From contig NZ_JAAATR010000024.1 of NCBI RefSeq assembly GCF_009907385.1, forward strand, positions 90,473-154,472: a DNA stretch of 64,000 bases, written 5' to 3'. Below, in pieces: positions 19,888 through 34,538 of the stretch (positions are counted from its first letter, which is position 1; every line of letters begins with the position of its first letter). This stretch comes from Atlantibacter hermannii (GTDB lineage: Bacteria; Pseudomonadota; Gammaproteobacteria; Enterobacterales; Enterobacteriaceae). Under the pieces are notes generated by a model, which was not told the DNA's origin, ran no database searches, and saw only the letters and a list, made by a program, of their open reading frames with translations. A program made the translations under genes and the position numbers.

Positions 19888-19979
19888 AGGCTTAAGGTTT
19901 CGTTGCTGCGAGAATTTTCAGTATATCGCTTTCAGGCGATTGTTGGCAAAATCATCAATTGTTAATTGATATTTGTCAG

Positions 19980-20909
19980 TTAAAAATGAGCCTGACTCAA
20001 AATAACACCTATTGCAAACAACAGGTTAGTGAGTAGCGCGCCCTTGACGGTACGTTCCAGCATCGGACGCATCGCCAGCGGATCGCGCTCCCGTACCACG
20101 TATTGCGCCTGTCTGACCAGCATCGGCGCCGCCAGAATAAACAGCCAGCCCCACGGGCTTTGCAGTGAAAACAGGTTAAACAGCGCCAGGCACACCAGCG
20201 TGCCGATCAGCAAAAATGCGTGATAGCGCCGGGCGCGCGCCGGGCCAAGCCGTACCGCCAGGGTGTTTTTACCGTTGATACGGTCGCTGTCGATATCGCG
20301 CAGGTTGTTGATGTTCAACACGGCGGTCGCCAGCAGGCCACAGGCGGTGGCGGGCAGGAAAATCGCCGGGATCAGGGTATGCGCCTGCAGATACCAGGTG
20401 CCCATCACGCTCAGCCAGCCAAAGAAAATCAGTACCGAAATATCCCCAAGGCCGAGATAGCCGTAAGGGCGGGTGCCCACCGTATAGGTGATGGCGGCGA
20501 TAATCGACAGTAACCCCAGCAGCAAAAATCCTAAAAAGTCGCTGAAGGTGCGGCAGGCGACCCATACCAGCGCCAGGCCGGACAGGCAGATCAGCGCCAC
20601 GGTGATGATTAACGCACGTTTCATCTGAGCCTGGGTAATTACGCCCTTTTGCATCCCGCGCAGCGGCCCGATACGGTCCGGCTTATCGCTGCCTTTTACC
20701 GCATCGCCATAGTCATTGGCGAGATTGGACAGGATTTGCAGCAGGCCCGCCGTGAGTAACGCAAGGAAAGCGACGACCGGATCGAAGACGCCCTGCCACC
20801 AGGCGAGCGCGCTACCGACCACAATGGAGGCGAACGCGAGGGGAAGGGTACGTGGGCGCAGGCTTTCCAGCCAGGCTTGCGTACGGCTCAGTGATTGTGA
20901 GTCAGTCAT
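19980..20909 (-). CDS. menA: 1,4-dihydroxy-2-naphthoate octaprenyltransferase
   Basis: MenA attaches the octaprenyl chain to dihydroxynaphthoate, giving demethylmenaquinone, in the inner membrane. The 309 residues (E. coli 308) form about eight helices. The first Asp-rich diphosphate-Mg2+ motif NLANDYGDAVKGSD lies near residue 63-76, and the second, NNLRDIDSDR, near 210. No good Shine-Dalgarno is visible before the ATG, and a terminator-like hairpin ends only about 15 bases upstream. Confidence 0.96.
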   Translation of the reverse strand: MTDSQSLSRTQAWLESLRPRTLPLAFASIVVGSALAWWQGVFDPVVAFLALLTAGLLQILSNLANDYGDAVKGSDKPDRIGPLRGMQKGVITQAQMKRALIITVALICLSGLALVWVACRTFSDFLGFLLLGLLSIIAAITYTVGTRPYGYLGLGDISVLIFFGWLSVMGTWYLQAHTLIPAIFLPATACGLLATAVLNINNLRDIDSDRINGKNTLAVRLGPARARRYHAFLLIGTLVCLALFNLFSLQSPWGWLFILAAPMLVRQAQYVVRERDPLAMRPMLERTVKGALLTNLLFAIGVILSQAHF

Positions 20910-20923
20910 AGTAAGCGAACCAA

Positions 20924-20950
20924 TAAAAAATGGGGGCGAATTGCCCCCAT
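20924..20950 (-). terminator. Terminator-like hairpin directly before menA
   Basis: On the minus strand an 8-bp stem ATGGGGGC/GCCCCCAT with a five-base loop is followed by six T. It lies about 130 bp after hslU and 15 bases before the menA ATG, so it terminates hslVU but would also sit in any menA leader starting upstream. Confidence 0.85.
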
Positions 20951-21081
20951 CGTAAATGATGAAATTGCACTGAGCGCGATTATAACCACAACAACCGCTA
21001 AGTTGCAGAGGTGTCGCCGAACTCTGTTAAGCGAGACGTGTGAGCCACCTCTTTTTGGGTATAACGCCAACAAACAGGCAA

Positions 21082-22413
21082 TTACAGAATGAAGCGGCTC
21101 AAATCTTCATCCGCAACCAGCTCATCCAGATGCTTACCAACGTATTCCGCATCAATGATGATGGTCTGGCCGTTGAGATCGCTGGCGTCGTAGGAGATCT
21201 CTTCCATCAGACGTTCCAGCACGGTATGCAGACGACGCGCGCCGATGTTTTCAGTGCTTTCGTTAACCTGCCACGCCGCCTGAGCGATGCGTTTGATGCC
21301 ATCGTCAGTGAAGTCGATATTCACGCCTTCGGTCGCCATCAGCGCTTTGTACTGAACGGTGACAGACGCGTTCGGCTCGGTCAGGATACGTTCAAAGTCC
21401 TCTGCCGTCAGCGCCTGAAGCTCAACGCGGATCGGCAGACGGCCCTGCAATTCCGGGATCAGGTCAGACGGGCTGGCCACCTGGAACGCGCCGGAGGCGA
21501 TAAACAGGATATGGTCAGTTTTGACCATGCCGTGTTTGGTGGATACCGTACAGCCTTCCACCAGCGGCAGCAGGTCGCGCTGTACGCCTTCACGGGATAC
21601 GTCCGGACCCGACACGTTACCGCGCTTACAGATTTTATCGATCTCATCGATAAACACGATGCCGTGCTGTTCAACCGCGTCAATCGCGTCTTGCTTCAGT
21701 TCTTCCGGGTTCACCAGCTTGGCGGCTTCTTCTTCCACCAGCAGCTTCATCGCGTCTTTGATTTTCAGCTTACGCGGCTTCTGCTTTTGCCCGCCCAGGT
21801 TCTGGAACATGGACTGCAACTGGTTAGTCATCTCTTCCATACCCGGAGGCGCCATGATTTCTACGCCCATCGGCGCAGCGGCGAGATTGATTTCGATCTC
21901 TTTATCATCCAGCTGGCCTTCGCGCAGCTTCTTGCGGAAGGACTGACGCGCCGCGGAAGGCTCCTGCGCCTGCTCCGCCTGGCCCCAGTTGTTTTTAGCC
22001 GGCGGGATCAGCACGTCCAGAATGCGCTCTTCCGCCATCTCTTCGGCGCGATAGCGGTTCTTTTCGATGGACTGCATGCGCACCATTTTAATCGCGGCAT
22101 CGGTCAGATCGCGGATAATGGAATCCACTTCTTTACCCACATAACCCACTTCGGTGAATTTCGTGGCTTCGACTTTGATGAACGGCGCATGGGCCAGTTT
22201 AGCCAGACGACGGGCGATTTCGGTTTTACCCACGCCGGTCGGGCCGATCATCAGAATGTTTTTCGGCGTGACTTCATGACGCAGCTCTTCATCAAGCTGC
22301 ATACGGCGCCAGCGGTTACGCAGCGCGATGGCGACAGAACGCTTCGCCGCGTCCTGGCCGATAATGTGTTTGTCGAGTTCGCTGACAATTTCGCGTGGGG
22401 TCATTTCAGACAT
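21082..22413 (-). CDS. hslU: ATPase subunit HslU of the HslVU protease
   Basis: HslU is the AAA+ unfoldase that feeds substrates such as SulA and RcsA into HslV. At 443 residues it equals E. coli HslU. Walker A GPTGVGKT lies at 57-64, the pore motif GYVGKEV near 91, the intermediate I-domain spans roughly 110-240, and Walker B is [12 protein letters not shown]. The C-terminal EDLSRFIL tail, which docks into HslV, is intact. It is nine bases downstream of hslV in the heat-shock operon. Confidence 0.98.
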   Translation of the reverse strand: MSEMTPREIVSELDKHIIGQDAAKRSVAIALRNRWRRMQLDEELRHEVTPKNILMIGPTGVGKTEIARRLAKLAHAPFIKVEATKFTEVGYVGKEVDSIIRDLTDAAIKMVRMQSIEKNRYRAEEMAEERILDVLIPPAKNNWGQAEQAQEPSAARQSFRKKLREGQLDDKEIEINLAAAPMGVEIMAPPGMEEMTNQLQSMFQNLGGQKQKPRKLKIKDAMKLLVEEEAAKLVNPEELKQDAIDAVEQHGIVFIDEIDKICKRGNVSGPDVSREGVQRDLLPLVEGCTVSTKHGMVKTDHILFIASGAFQVASPSDLIPELQGRLPIRVELQALTAEDFERILTEPNASVTVQYKALMATEGVNIDFTDDGIKRIAQAAWQVNESTENIGARRLHTVLERLMEEISYDASDLNGQTIIIDAEYVGKHLDELVADEDLSRFIL

Positions 22414-22422
22414 GGGAAATCC

Positions 22423-22953
22423 TTACGCTTTAGAGGAGAGTTCTTCGATGGTCAGGAAGTGGTTGGTGTAGATGCAAATATCACCTGCAATCCCCAGCGA
22501 CTTCTCAACAATTTCACGGGCGTTCAGTTCGGTGTTTTCCAGCAGCGCGCGCGCTGCGGCCTGGGCATACGGGCCGCCGGAACCAATCGCGATCAGGTCG
22601 TTTTCCGGCTGGATCACATCGCCGTTACCGGTGATGATCAGGGATGCGGTTTCATCCGCCACCGCCAGCAGCGCTTCCAGACGGCGCAGCATACGGTCGG
22701 TACGCCAGTCTTTGGCAAGCTCAACCGCCGCTTTCACCAGATGGCCCTGATGCATTTCCAGTTTGCGTTCGAAGAGTTCAAACAGCGTGAAGGCGTCCGC
22801 CGTACCGCCCGCGAAACCTGCGATGACTTTATCATTGTAAAGACGACGCACTTTTTTGACGTTGCCTTTCATGACGGTATTGCCCAGTGTGGCCTGTCCA
22901 TCGCCACCAATCACCACCTGTCCGTTGCGGCGTACGCTTACTATTGTTGTCAC
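22423..22953 (-). CDS. hslV: Peptidase subunit HslV
   Basis: HslV is the proteasome-like N-terminal threonine peptidase of HslVU; 176 residues, as in E. coli. After Met removal Thr1 is the nucleophile ([20 protein letters not shown]), with catalytic Lys in KKVRRL and the glycine-rich [11 protein letters not shown]. It forms the first gene of hslVU. The upstream gap of 88 bp to ftsN should hold the sigma-32 promoter; a GC-rich hairpin (22984-23006) there may be the mRNA 5' stem-loop or the ftsN terminator. Confidence 0.97.
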   Translation of the reverse strand: MTTIVSVRRNGQVVIGGDGQATLGNTVMKGNVKKVRRLYNDKVIAGFAGGTADAFTLFELFERKLEMHQGHLVKAAVELAKDWRTDRMLRRLEALLAVADETASLIITGNGDVIQPENDLIAIGSGGPYAQAAARALLENTELNAREIVEKSLGIAGDICIYTNHFLTIEELSSKA

Positions 22954-23041
22954 TGACAGACCCCTTTTCGATAGCTGAATACAGGCCCCGCGCCAGGCGC
23001 GGGGCAGAATGCAATTATAGATGGGGGGTGTTTTGGGGGTT

Positions 23042-24049
23042 TCAACCCCCAGCGGCGAGACGAATGCAGTTAGTGTGACCGGCGAGCTTCAGGCGGGTAA
23101 GGGTGCCGTCGGCGTTGTCTTTGCCTTTCACCGGGCCGATCACCACGCGGTTCCAGCCATTATTGGCGGTAATGCGTGAATCAAAGCCCTCAAATGCCAG
23201 CTGCGCCCGCACGGTTTCCGCCTGCTCGGCGCCTTTAAATGAACCGCACTGCACCATCCAGCGGCGTTCATCTTTTTTCTCGGCGGCCGGTTTTTCCGGC
23301 GTGGTGTCGCGGGTGACCGGCGCGGCCTGGGCGGTGGCCTTCGGCTGCGCGGGCTCACGCTGCGCGGTGTGCGGCGGCGTTTGCAGTAGATCCTGGTAAG
23401 GCTGCTGGCTGGCCGTTGTCCGGTTGGTCTGCGGCGCGGCAGGCTTCTGCGTTTGCGTGCTGCGTACCGGCTGCTCCTGGACTGTGGCGGCGCGCACCGG
23501 CTGGGTTTGCTGGTACGGTTGTTCGACGCGCGGCGGGGTACGCTGCTGCTGCGCAACGGTATTCTGCTGTTGGAGCTGTTTCTGGCGCTGTAGCGTTTGC
23601 TGGCGCTGGGCAGGGGTTTGCTCGTTCCACGGCACCTCGTTGAGCTGCGTGGGCTGCTGGCGCATATCCGCCTGCATTTGCGCCAGTAACTGACGCTGTT
23701 CGTTGGTCAGCTGATCCTGATTCATGATCTCCCCACCGGCGGAGGGCTCGGTCGGAGTGCGCACGCCCGGCTGGCGGTTTTCCAGCTCTTTAATATAGCG
23801 CCAGCGCTCTTCAGGTTTCGGCGGCAAGCCATTTCCCGTCACTTTGTGACCCGGGATGACCTCGGCTTCTTCAGACTTGTGATGGGTAATAAAGTACAGG
23901 CCACCGATAAAGGTCACCAGAACAGCCGCTGCGATAGCGACCATGGCCGGGGAAACGGCAGGCAGGTTACGTTGCTTTTTGCGGGTAGTCGGTTTCTTCC
24001 GCCGCGCGGGGCTCGGCTGTCCGCGGCGTACATAATCTCGTTGTGCCAC
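23042..24049 (-). CDS. ftsN: Cell division protein FtsN
   Basis: FtsN is the late divisome protein that triggers septal peptidoglycan synthesis. The 335 residues are slightly longer than E. coli FtsN (319). A basic cytoplasmic N terminus with [16 protein letters not shown] comes first, then one membrane helix (about 34-55) and a short essential periplasmic segment ([16 protein letters not shown]). A long Gln/Thr/Pro-rich linker (about 110-255) and a C-terminal SPOR domain ([18 protein letters not shown] to NCIRLAAGG) that binds denuded glycan follow. The linker carries most of the length variation. Confidence 0.96.
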   Translation of the reverse strand: MAQRDYVRRGQPSPARRKKPTTRKKQRNLPAVSPAMVAIAAAVLVTFIGGLYFITHHKSEEAEVIPGHKVTGNGLPPKPEERWRYIKELENRQPGVRTPTEPSAGGEIMNQDQLTNEQRQLLAQMQADMRQQPTQLNEVPWNEQTPAQRQQTLQRQKQLQQQNTVAQQQRTPPRVEQPYQQTQPVRAATVQEQPVRSTQTQKPAAPQTNRTTASQQPYQDLLQTPPHTAQREPAQPKATAQAAPVTRDTTPEKPAAEKKDERRWMVQCGSFKGAEQAETVRAQLAFEGFDSRITANNGWNRVVIGPVKGKDNADGTLTRLKLAGHTNCIRLAAGG

Positions 24050-24137
24050 TATCGTTTCGCTGTATTTATTCGTTTATCAGCCCGTCATGTTACTTAAGGG
24101 ACGGGCTTTTGACCAGTAAGGTGAGTCCTAATCGAAA

Positions 24138-25172
24138 CTATTTTGCCGCCTTGCGGGCCCGCGTGGAGCCGCGCACTTTCAGTTCACAATCCAGCAGGCG
24201 CGAGCCGCTGCGCACGATCTGGCCCTGTAGTTGATCGAGCAGCAATAACATCGCCTCGCGGCCAATCTCGAAACGCGGCTGCGAAATCGTGGTTAACGGC
24301 GGGTCGCAGAACTCCGCCAGCGCGATGTTATCGAAGCCGACAATCGACAAATCCTCCGGCACTTTATAGCCACGTCGCTTGGCCTGAGAGAGCGCGCCCA
24401 GCGCCATCACATCGCTGTGGCAGAAGATCGCCGTCGGCGGATTCGGCAGATTCAGCAGTTGATCCAGCGCCTGCGCGCCGGCGTTAAAGGTGAAATCACC
24501 CCGGGCGATATAGTGCGGGTCGACCTGCATCCCGCTGCGGCGCAACGCCTGGACGTAGCCCTGGAGCCGGTAATGGCACAGCGGCATCTCTTCCGGCCCG
24601 GCGATACAGGCGATCTGGTCGTGTCCCAGTTCGTGAAGGTAGTTCACGGCGTTGAAAGCGGCGGTCAGGTTATCGATATGCACCGTCGGCAACTCCAGCT
24701 CCGGCGCAAATTCGTTAGCCATCACCATCGGCGGCAGATTACGCTGCTCTTCTTTACTGGCGTCAAACGGCAGGCGCGAGCCGAGCAGCAGCATGCCATC
24801 GATCTGCTTGGTGATAATCAGGTCAATAAAAGTTTTTTCCTGCTGATTCTGGTGCGCGCAGTCGCCAATCAGGACCAGATACCCTTGATCAGCGGCGGTG
24901 ACTTCAATGCCGCGAATAATTTCGCTGAAAAAGGGATCGCAGATATCCGGGACAATCACCAGAATGGTACGTGACTCGTTACGTTTTAAGTTGCGGTTCA
25001 GAGAGCCAGGCAAATAACCCACGTCAATGGCGGCTTGCTCTACCTTGTTACGGGTAGCCTGAGAGACTTTCTCAGGATTCATTAATGCACGAGATACCGT
25101 GGCGGTTGAGACATTTGCCCGCTCGGCAACATCTTTCATGGTTGCGGCAACAACCTGTTTCTTCGGGTTCAA
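24138..25172 (-). CDS. cytR: LacI-family repressor CytR
   Basis: CytR represses nucleoside uptake and catabolism genes together with CRP and is induced by cytidine. The helix-turn-helix ATMKDVAERANVSTATVSRALMNP is at the N terminus, followed by a hinge and a periplasmic-binding-protein core with VIVPDICDPFFSEIIRG, DNLTAAFNAVNYL and FCHSDVMALGAL. I place the start at TTG 25172, preceded by GAGGAGAAGAAG, giving 344 residues (E. coli 341). The ATG at 25235 would add 21 unconserved residues. Unlike most LacI relatives its hinge region is weakly conserved. Confidence 0.93.
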   Translation of the reverse strand: MNPKKQVVAATMKDVAERANVSTATVSRALMNPEKVSQATRNKVEQAAIDVGYLPGSLNRNLKRNESRTILVIVPDICDPFFSEIIRGIEVTAADQGYLVLIGDCAHQNQQEKTFIDLIITKQIDGMLLLGSRLPFDASKEEQRNLPPMVMANEFAPELELPTVHIDNLTAAFNAVNYLHELGHDQIACIAGPEEMPLCHYRLQGYVQALRRSGMQVDPHYIARGDFTFNAGAQALDQLLNLPNPPTAIFCHSDVMALGALSQAKRRGYKVPEDLSIVGFDNIALAEFCDPPLTTISQPRFEIGREAMLLLLDQLQGQIVRSGSRLLDCELKVRGSTRARKAAK

Positions 25173-25330
25173 CTTCTTCTCCTCGCAAACTATCGCGGGC
25201 GCAGCCACATCCTGTGGTCTGGCTTGACCGATCATTCTTATCAGATATTTACCCCGTGCGGTTACAAATATTGCATAAGAAATGTGATCAATATTTTATT
25301 TTTCGATCTCTGCCGCATTGTGCTGAAGAT

Positions 25331-27772
<2,442 letters not shown>

Positions 27773-27787
27773 TCACTGAGGTTTCCC

Positions 27788-28000
27788 ATGAAAAAAGGTA
27801 TTCACCCGAATTACACTGAAATTACTGCAACCTGTTCTTGCGGTAATGTGATCAAAACTCACTCAACTGTGGGCCACGATCTGAACCTGGACGTTTGTGG
27901 CAAATGCCACCCGTTCTACACCGGCAAGCAGCGTGACGTTGCGACCGGTGGCCGTGTTGACCGCTTCAACAAGCGTTTCAGCATCCCGGGCGCTAAATAA
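27788..28000 (+). CDS. rpmE: Ribosomal protein bL31 (zinc form)
   Basis: A 70-residue 50S subunit protein bridging to the 30S head. Cysteines in TCSCGN and VCGKCHPF form the four-Cys zinc site, marking the zinc-containing paralogue as opposed to YkgM-type L31. The ATG at 27788 follows CACTGAGGTTTCCC; the frame is open further upstream but unconserved. In E. coli yiiX lies between rpmE and metJ; here the gap is only 54 bp with a terminator. Confidence 0.97.
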   Translation: MKKGIHPNYTEITATCSCGNVIKTHSTVGHDLNLDVCGKCHPFYTGKQRDVATGGRVDRFNKRFSIPGAK

Positions 28001-28015
28001 GCACCACGGAAAGAA

Positions 28016-28039
28016 AAGGCGCCGCAAGGCGCCTTTTTT
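28016..28039 (+). terminator. rpmE terminator
   Basis: Stem AAGGCGCC/GGCGCCTT with GCAA loop, then six T. Confidence 0.93.
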
Positions 28040-28054
28040 GTATCTGTTTGCCGA

Positions 28055-28372
28055 TCAGTATTCCCACGTCTCCGGGTCGATACCCAACTCACGCATAATC
28101 ACTTTCGCCTCTTCCGGGATTTCATCGCTGCGCTCTTTACGCAGATCTTCATCATTCGGCAGCGGTTGGCCGGTAAAAGCATGTAAAAACGCTTCACACA
28201 GCAGTTCACTGTTGGTGGCGTGACGCAGATTGTTCACCTGACGACGGGTACGTTCATCAGTGAGGATTTTTAACACCTTCAGAGGAATGGAAACCGTAAT
28301 TTTTTTTACTTGCTCACTCTTCTTACCGTGCTCAGCGTATGGGCTGATATATTCGCCGCTCCATTCAGCCAT
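28055..28372 (-). CDS. metJ: Methionine repressor MetJ
   Basis: MetJ is a ribbon-helix-helix repressor that binds tandem met boxes with S-adenosylmethionine as corepressor. The 105 residues equal E. coli MetJ. The beta-strand [19 protein letters not shown] contacts DNA and [24 protein letters not shown] forms the helices. It is divergent from metBL; the met boxes lie in the shared 290-bp gap. Confidence 0.98.
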   Translation of the reverse strand: MAEWSGEYISPYAEHGKKSEQVKKITVSIPLKVLKILTDERTRRQVNNLRHATNSELLCEAFLHAFTGQPLPNDEDLRKERSDEIPEEAKVIMRELGIDPETWEY

Positions 28373-28532
28373 GTTATACCTTTCATCCTCTCAATATTGA
28401 TAGTGGACCGGGGCCGGTCTGGCGGGCCGCAGCCATAAACGCGATAGTGCCGCGCACAGGGAATTCCGTCGCACGGCTGCTCTAAACACACAATTTTAAC
28501 GGCTAATTCAGTTTTGCTCAATCTATACGCAA

Positions 28533-28564
28533 AGAAGTTTAGATGTCCAGATGTATTGACGTCC
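28533..28564. promoter_or_regulatory. Tandem MetJ boxes before metB
   Basis: Consecutive 8-bp units AGAAGTTT, AGATGTCC, AGATGTAT and TGACGTCC (28533-28564) match the AGACGTCT consensus to varying degree. They lie about 100 bp before metB in the metJ/metB divergent gap and probably control both directions. The rest of the 290-bp gap has GC-rich inverted segments near 28400-28480 but no gene. Confidence 0.85.
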
Positions 28565-28662
28565 ATTTCTTCTGTGGTTACTCTGTGGGCAGACTTTGAA
28601 CCGATTCCCGATTATCCCGCGAAAAGGCCGGGATCAGTCCTTCAGCCAGGAAGCCGCTCAAC

Positions 28663-29823
<1,161 letters not shown>

Positions 29824-29825
29824 GC

Positions 29826-32258
29826 ATGAGTGTTTCAGCGCCTGCAGGGGCGAAAGGTCGTCAGCTGCATAAATTTGGTGGTAGTAGCCTTGCGGATGTG
29901 AAGTGTTACCAGCGCGTGGCCGGCATTATGGCCGAATATTCGCAGCCGGACGACATGATGGTGGTTTCCGCCGCAGGCAGCACGACTAACCAGTTGATCA
30001 GCTGGTTGAAACTGAGCCAGACGGATCGCCTGTCCGCCCATCAGGTTCAGCAGGCGCTGCGCCGTTACCAGACCGAATTAATCAGCGGACTGCTGCCCGC
30101 CGATAAAGCGGACGATCTGATTAGCGGTTTTATCCACGATCTGGAACGCCTGGCCGCGCTGCTCGATGGTGTCATTACCGATGCGGTGTATGCCGAAGTG
30201 GTCGGTCATGGCGAAATTTGGTCGGCGCGTTTGATGTCCGCCGTGCTGAATCTCCAGGGCATCGACGCCACCTGGCTGGACGCGCGCGAATTTTTACGCG
30301 CCGAGCGCAGCGCGCAGCCGCAGGTGGATGAAGGTCTCTCTTACCCTCTGCTGCAACAGCTTCTGGTCCAGCATCCCGGTAAACGCGTGGTGGTGACGGG
30401 CTTTATCTGCCGCAATAACGCCGGTGAAACCGTACTGCTGGGGCGTAACGGCTCCGACTATTCTGCGACCCAAATCGGCGCGCTGGGCGGTGTTTCCCGC
30501 GTCACCATCTGGAGCGACGTGGCGGGCGTTTACAGCGCCGACCCGCGTAAAGTGAAAGACGCCTGCCTGCTGCCGTTACTGCGGCTGGATGAAGCCAGCG
30601 AACTGGCGCGTCTGGCGGCGCCGGTGCTGCATGCCCGTACCCTTCAGCCGGTTTCCGGCAGCGATATCGATTTACAGCTGCGGTGCAGCTATAACCCGGA
30701 GCAGGGCTCCACGCGTATTGAACGCGTGCTGGCGTCCGGCACCGGTGCGCGCATTGTCACCAGCCATGACGACGTCTGTCTGATTGAACTGCTGGTTGCG
30801 CCGGATCAGGATTTCAAACTGGCGCATCAGGACACGCTGAACGTCCTGAAGCGTGCGCAGATCCGCCCGCTGTCGATTGGCGTCCATCCCGACCGCCGTT
30901 TACTGCAACTGTGTTACACCTCGGAAGTGGTGGGCAGCGCATTCAGCACCCTGGAAGCCGCCGCGCTGCCGGGCGAACTGCGCCTGCGTGAAGGGCTAGC
31001 GCTGGTGGCGATGGTGGGCGCGGGCGTGTGTCGCAATCCGCTGCACAGCCACCGCTTCTGGCAGCAACTGAAAGATCAGCCGGTGGAGTTTATCTGGCAA
31101 TCGGAAGAGGGCATCAGCCTGGTGGCCGTACTGCGCGTCGGCCCCACCGAAAGCCTGATTCAGGGCCTGCACCAGACGCTGTTCCGCGCGGAAAAACGTA
31201 TTGGCCTGATGCTGTTTGGCAAAGGCAATATTGGTTCCCGTTGGCTCGAGTTGTTCGCCCGCGAGCAGGAAACGCTTTCTGCCCGCACCGGTTTTGAATT
31301 TGTGCTGGCCGGCGTGGTGGATAGCCGCCGCAGCCTGCTGAATTACCAGGGGCTGGATGCCAGCCGCGCGTTAGCCTTCTTTAATGATGAAGCCCAGGAT
31401 CACGATGAAGAGTCGCTGTTCCTGTGGATGCGTAACCATCCGTATGACGATCTGGTGGTGCTGGACGTGACGGCAAGCGAAGAGCTGGCGGATCAGTATC
31501 TGGATTTCGCCAGCCACGGCTTTCACGTGATCAGCGCCAACAAGCTGGCGGGTGCCAGCAACAGCAACAAATATCGCCAAATCCGCGATGCGTTCGCCAA
31601 AACGGGCCGTCACTGGCTGTACAACGCCACCGTCGGCGCAGGGCTGCCGGTCAACCATACCGTGCGCGATCTGCGCGACAGCGGCGATTCGATTCTGGCC
31701 ATCAGCGGCATTTTCTCCGGGACGCTCTCCTGGCTGTTCCTGCAATTCGACGGCACCGTGCCGTTTACCGACCTGGTGGATCAGGCCTGGCAACAGGGCT
31801 TAACCGAGCCGGACCCGCGCGTCGATCTGTCCGGGAAAGACGTGATGCGCAAGCTGGTGATCCTGGCGCGCGAAGCCGGGTATGACATCGAACCTGACCA
31901 GGTGCGCGTCGAGTCGCTGGTGCCGCAGGGTTGCGAAGACGGGTCGGTGGATCACTTCTTCGAAAACGGCGATGCGCTGAACGACCAGATGGTGCAACGC
32001 CTGGAAGCCGCCCGGGAAATGGGGCTGGTGCTGCGCTATGTGGCGCGTTTCGACGCCAACGGCAAAGCGCGTGTCGGCGTGGAGGCGGTGCGTCCTGAGC
32101 ATCCGCTGGCGTCGTTGCTGCCGTGCGATAACGTGTTTGCCATCGAAAGCCGCTGGTATCGCGATAATCCGCTGGTGATCCGTGGCCCGGGTGCCGGACG
32201 CGATGTCACCGCCGGGGCCATTCAGTCCGACCTCAACCGCCTGGCCCAGCTGCTGTAA
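29826..32258 (+). CDS. metL: Bifunctional aspartokinase II/homoserine dehydrogenase II
   Basis: MetL catalyses the first and third steps of the aspartate pathway towards methionine. The 810 residues equal the E. coli enzyme. The N-terminal kinase starts LHKFGGSSLADV, and GRNGSDYSA lies near 205. A regulatory middle region follows, then the dehydrogenase with the NAD-binding LMLFGKGNIGSRWLELFARE near 465, the catalytic segment SANKLAGAS, and GIFSGTLSWLF. The isoenzyme is repressed by methionine rather than feedback-inhibited. It is translated from the metB-metL message. Confidence 0.97.
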   Translation: MSVSAPAGAKGRQLHKFGGSSLADVKCYQRVAGIMAEYSQPDDMMVVSAAGSTTNQLISWLKLSQTDRLSAHQVQQALRRYQTELISGLLPADKADDLISGFIHDLERLAALLDGVITDAVYAEVVGHGEIWSARLMSAVLNLQGIDATWLDAREFLRAERSAQPQVDEGLSYPLLQQLLVQHPGKRVVVTGFICRNNAGETVLLGRNGSDYSATQIGALGGVSRVTIWSDVAGVYSADPRKVKDACLLPLLRLDEASELARLAAPVLHARTLQPVSGSDIDLQLRCSYNPEQGSTRIERVLASGTGARIVTSHDDVCLIELLVAPDQDFKLAHQDTLNVLKRAQIRPLSIGVHPDRRLLQLCYTSEVVGSAFSTLEAAALPGELRLREGLALVAMVGAGVCRNPLHSHRFWQQLKDQPVEFIWQSEEGISLVAVLRVGPTESLIQGLHQTLFRAEKRIGLMLFGKGNIGSRWLELFAREQETLSARTGFEFVLAGVVDSRRSLLNYQGLDASRALAFFNDEAQDHDEESLFLWMRNHPYDDLVVLDVTASEELADQYLDFASHGFHVISANKLAGASNSNKYRQIRDAFAKTGRHWLYNATVGAGLPVNHTVRDLRDSGDSILAISGIFSGTLSWLFLQFDGTVPFTDLVDQAWQQGLTEPDPRVDLSGKDVMRKLVILAREAGYDIEPDQVRVESLVPQGCEDGSVDHFFENGDALNDQMVQRLEAAREMGLVLRYVARFDANGKARVGVEAVRPEHPLASLLPCDNVFAIESRWYRDNPLVIRGPGAGRDVTAGAIQSDLNRLAQLL

Positions 32259-32267
32259 TCTGATATG

Positions 32268-32300
32268 CGCCTTTTGCCCCCGCTGGCAAAAGGCGTTTTT
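32268..32300 (+). terminator. metBL terminator
   Basis: An 11-bp perfect stem CGCCTTTTGCC/GGCAAAAGGCG with a six-base loop and a T-run ends the operon. Confidence 0.93.
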
Positions 32301-32405
32301 CCTTTCTGTGACCCCCCATCCTGAATTTTTTTCACGTTCACTGAATATTCCTCATTCATTCTGGTGATTTTTCAGTTGACGCGATGGCGCTTTTCCGTCA
32401 TTTTT

Positions 32406-32437
32406 ACATCTGGACATCTAAACGTATAGAAGTCAAA
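32406..32437. promoter_or_regulatory. MetJ boxes before metF
   Basis: Units ACATCTGG, ACATCTAA, ACGTATAG and AAGTCAAA (read on the plus strand; the reverse resembles AGATGT/AGACGTCT) form four adjacent 8-bp boxes about 50 bp upstream of metF. This is the arrangement seen for E. coli metF. Confidence 0.75.
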
Positions 32438-32473
32438 AAAACATAACAGCCAATAATGACAAGCGAGTGATGA

Positions 32474-33373
<900 letters not shown>

Positions 33374-33385
33374 AAACCTCAAAGC

Positions 33386-33417
33386 ACGCCCGGCGCTTTA
33401 CGCTGCCGGGCGTTTAT
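33386..33417. terminator. Terminator between metF and gldA
   Basis: Nine-base-pair stem ACGCCCGGC/GCCGGGCGT around a ten-base loop, with T-rich sequence on the metF side. It separates convergent genes. Confidence 0.8.
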
Positions 33418-33421
33418 TAGT

Positions 33422-34525
33422 TTACTGCCAGTTTTTCAAAAAGCCCTGACCGTACTGGTCGGCGACGAGCAGCGCAGCATACACCTGATCGACCGTCGCG
33501 CCGCCCGGCATATTGTGGATGGTTTCCCCTGCGGCGCAAGCAGCCTCGGCCACAATACGCATTTTGGCGGGAATATCGCTTTCGATATCCAGCTCTGCCA
33601 GGGTGATCGGCAATCCCACCGCATAACACAGCGAGGCGACGGTTTCGATCTCCTCCAGCGGCGCGTTTTCCAGCACCAGTTGCACCAGCGTACCAAACGC
33701 GACTTTTTCACCATGGTAAAAATGATGCGCATCCGGAATAGCTGTTAATCCATTGTGGATCGCGTGCGCTGCCGCCAGGCCGCCGCTTTCGAAACCGACG
33801 CCGCTCAGATAGGTATTGGCTTCCACCACGCGCTCCAGCGCCGGGGTGACCACATGCTGTTCCGCCGCCAGCATCGCTTTTTCGCCCTGTTCCCGCAGCG
33901 TGTTGTAGCACAGTTCCGCCAGGGCCAGCGCGGCCTGAGTACACTGGCCGCCAGCCATGGTGGTTGCGCCGCTGCGTGAACAGGCGCGCGCTTCGAACCA
34001 GGTCGCCAGCGCGTCGCCAATCCCGGCCGCCAGCAGACGCGCCGGTGCGCCCGCCACGATTTTAGTATCGACGATCACCATGTTTGGGTTATGTGGCAAC
34101 AGCAGATAGCGGTCAAATTCACCGTCATCGGTATAGATAACTGACAGGGCGCTACAGGGCGCATCGGTGGAGGCGATGGTTGGCGCAATCGCCACCGGCA
34201 CCGCCATGTAATGGGCCAGCGCTTTGGCCGTGTCCAGCGTTTTACCGCCGCCAATCCCGACCACCGCATCGCAGCGCGCGTTTTCCGCCACGGCGCGCAG
34301 GCGGTCGATTTCATTTTGAGAGCATTCACCGCCAAACGGCGCGATTTCGAACGCCAGCCCGGCAGCGCTAAGGCTGTGTTGCAGGCTTTCCTGGGCAAAG
34401 CCTAAAACGAATTTATCGCCGACCACCAGCCAGCGTTCGGCCATAGGTTTAAGGTAGTCGCCGAGGCGGCTCAGGACATCGGCGCCCTGGATGTATTTAC
34501 CCGGTGACTGAATGATGTGATCCAT
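33422..34525 (-). CDS. gldA: NAD-dependent glycerol dehydrogenase
   Basis: GldA is a zinc-dependent group III dehydrogenase oxidising glycerol to dihydroxyacetone, and also reducing dihydroxyacetone, methylglyoxal and hydroxyacetone. The 367 residues equal E. coli GldA. The nucleotide-binding [13 protein letters not shown] lies near 92-104; zinc ligands sit in [12 protein letters not shown] (Asp), AHAIHNGL (His) and [11 protein letters not shown] (His). It is the last gene of the ptsA-fsaB-gldA run, 13 bp after fsaB, which makes and consumes dihydroxyacetone with it. Confidence 0.97.
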   Translation of the reverse strand: MDHIIQSPGKYIQGADVLSRLGDYLKPMAERWLVVGDKFVLGFAQESLQHSLSAAGLAFEIAPFGGECSQNEIDRLRAVAENARCDAVVGIGGGKTLDTAKALAHYMAVPVAIAPTIASTDAPCSALSVIYTDDGEFDRYLLLPHNPNMVIVDTKIVAGAPARLLAAGIGDALATWFEARACSRSGATTMAGGQCTQAALALAELCYNTLREQGEKAMLAAEQHVVTPALERVVEANTYLSGVGFESGGLAAAHAIHNGLTAIPDAHHFYHGEKVAFGTLVQLVLENAPLEEIETVASLCYAVGLPITLAELDIESDIPAKMRIVAEAACAAGETIHNMPGGATVDQVYAALLVADQYGQGFLKNWQ

Positions 34526-34538
34526 ACATCTTCTCCTG

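Noticed and set aside
21040..22956. 638-codon open frame opposite hslU and hslV
   Set aside because: It is an antisense shadow: it spans two real genes and their gap, its protein is rich in H, F, R and D as expected from reading the opposite strand, and it has no ribosome-binding site or family resemblance.
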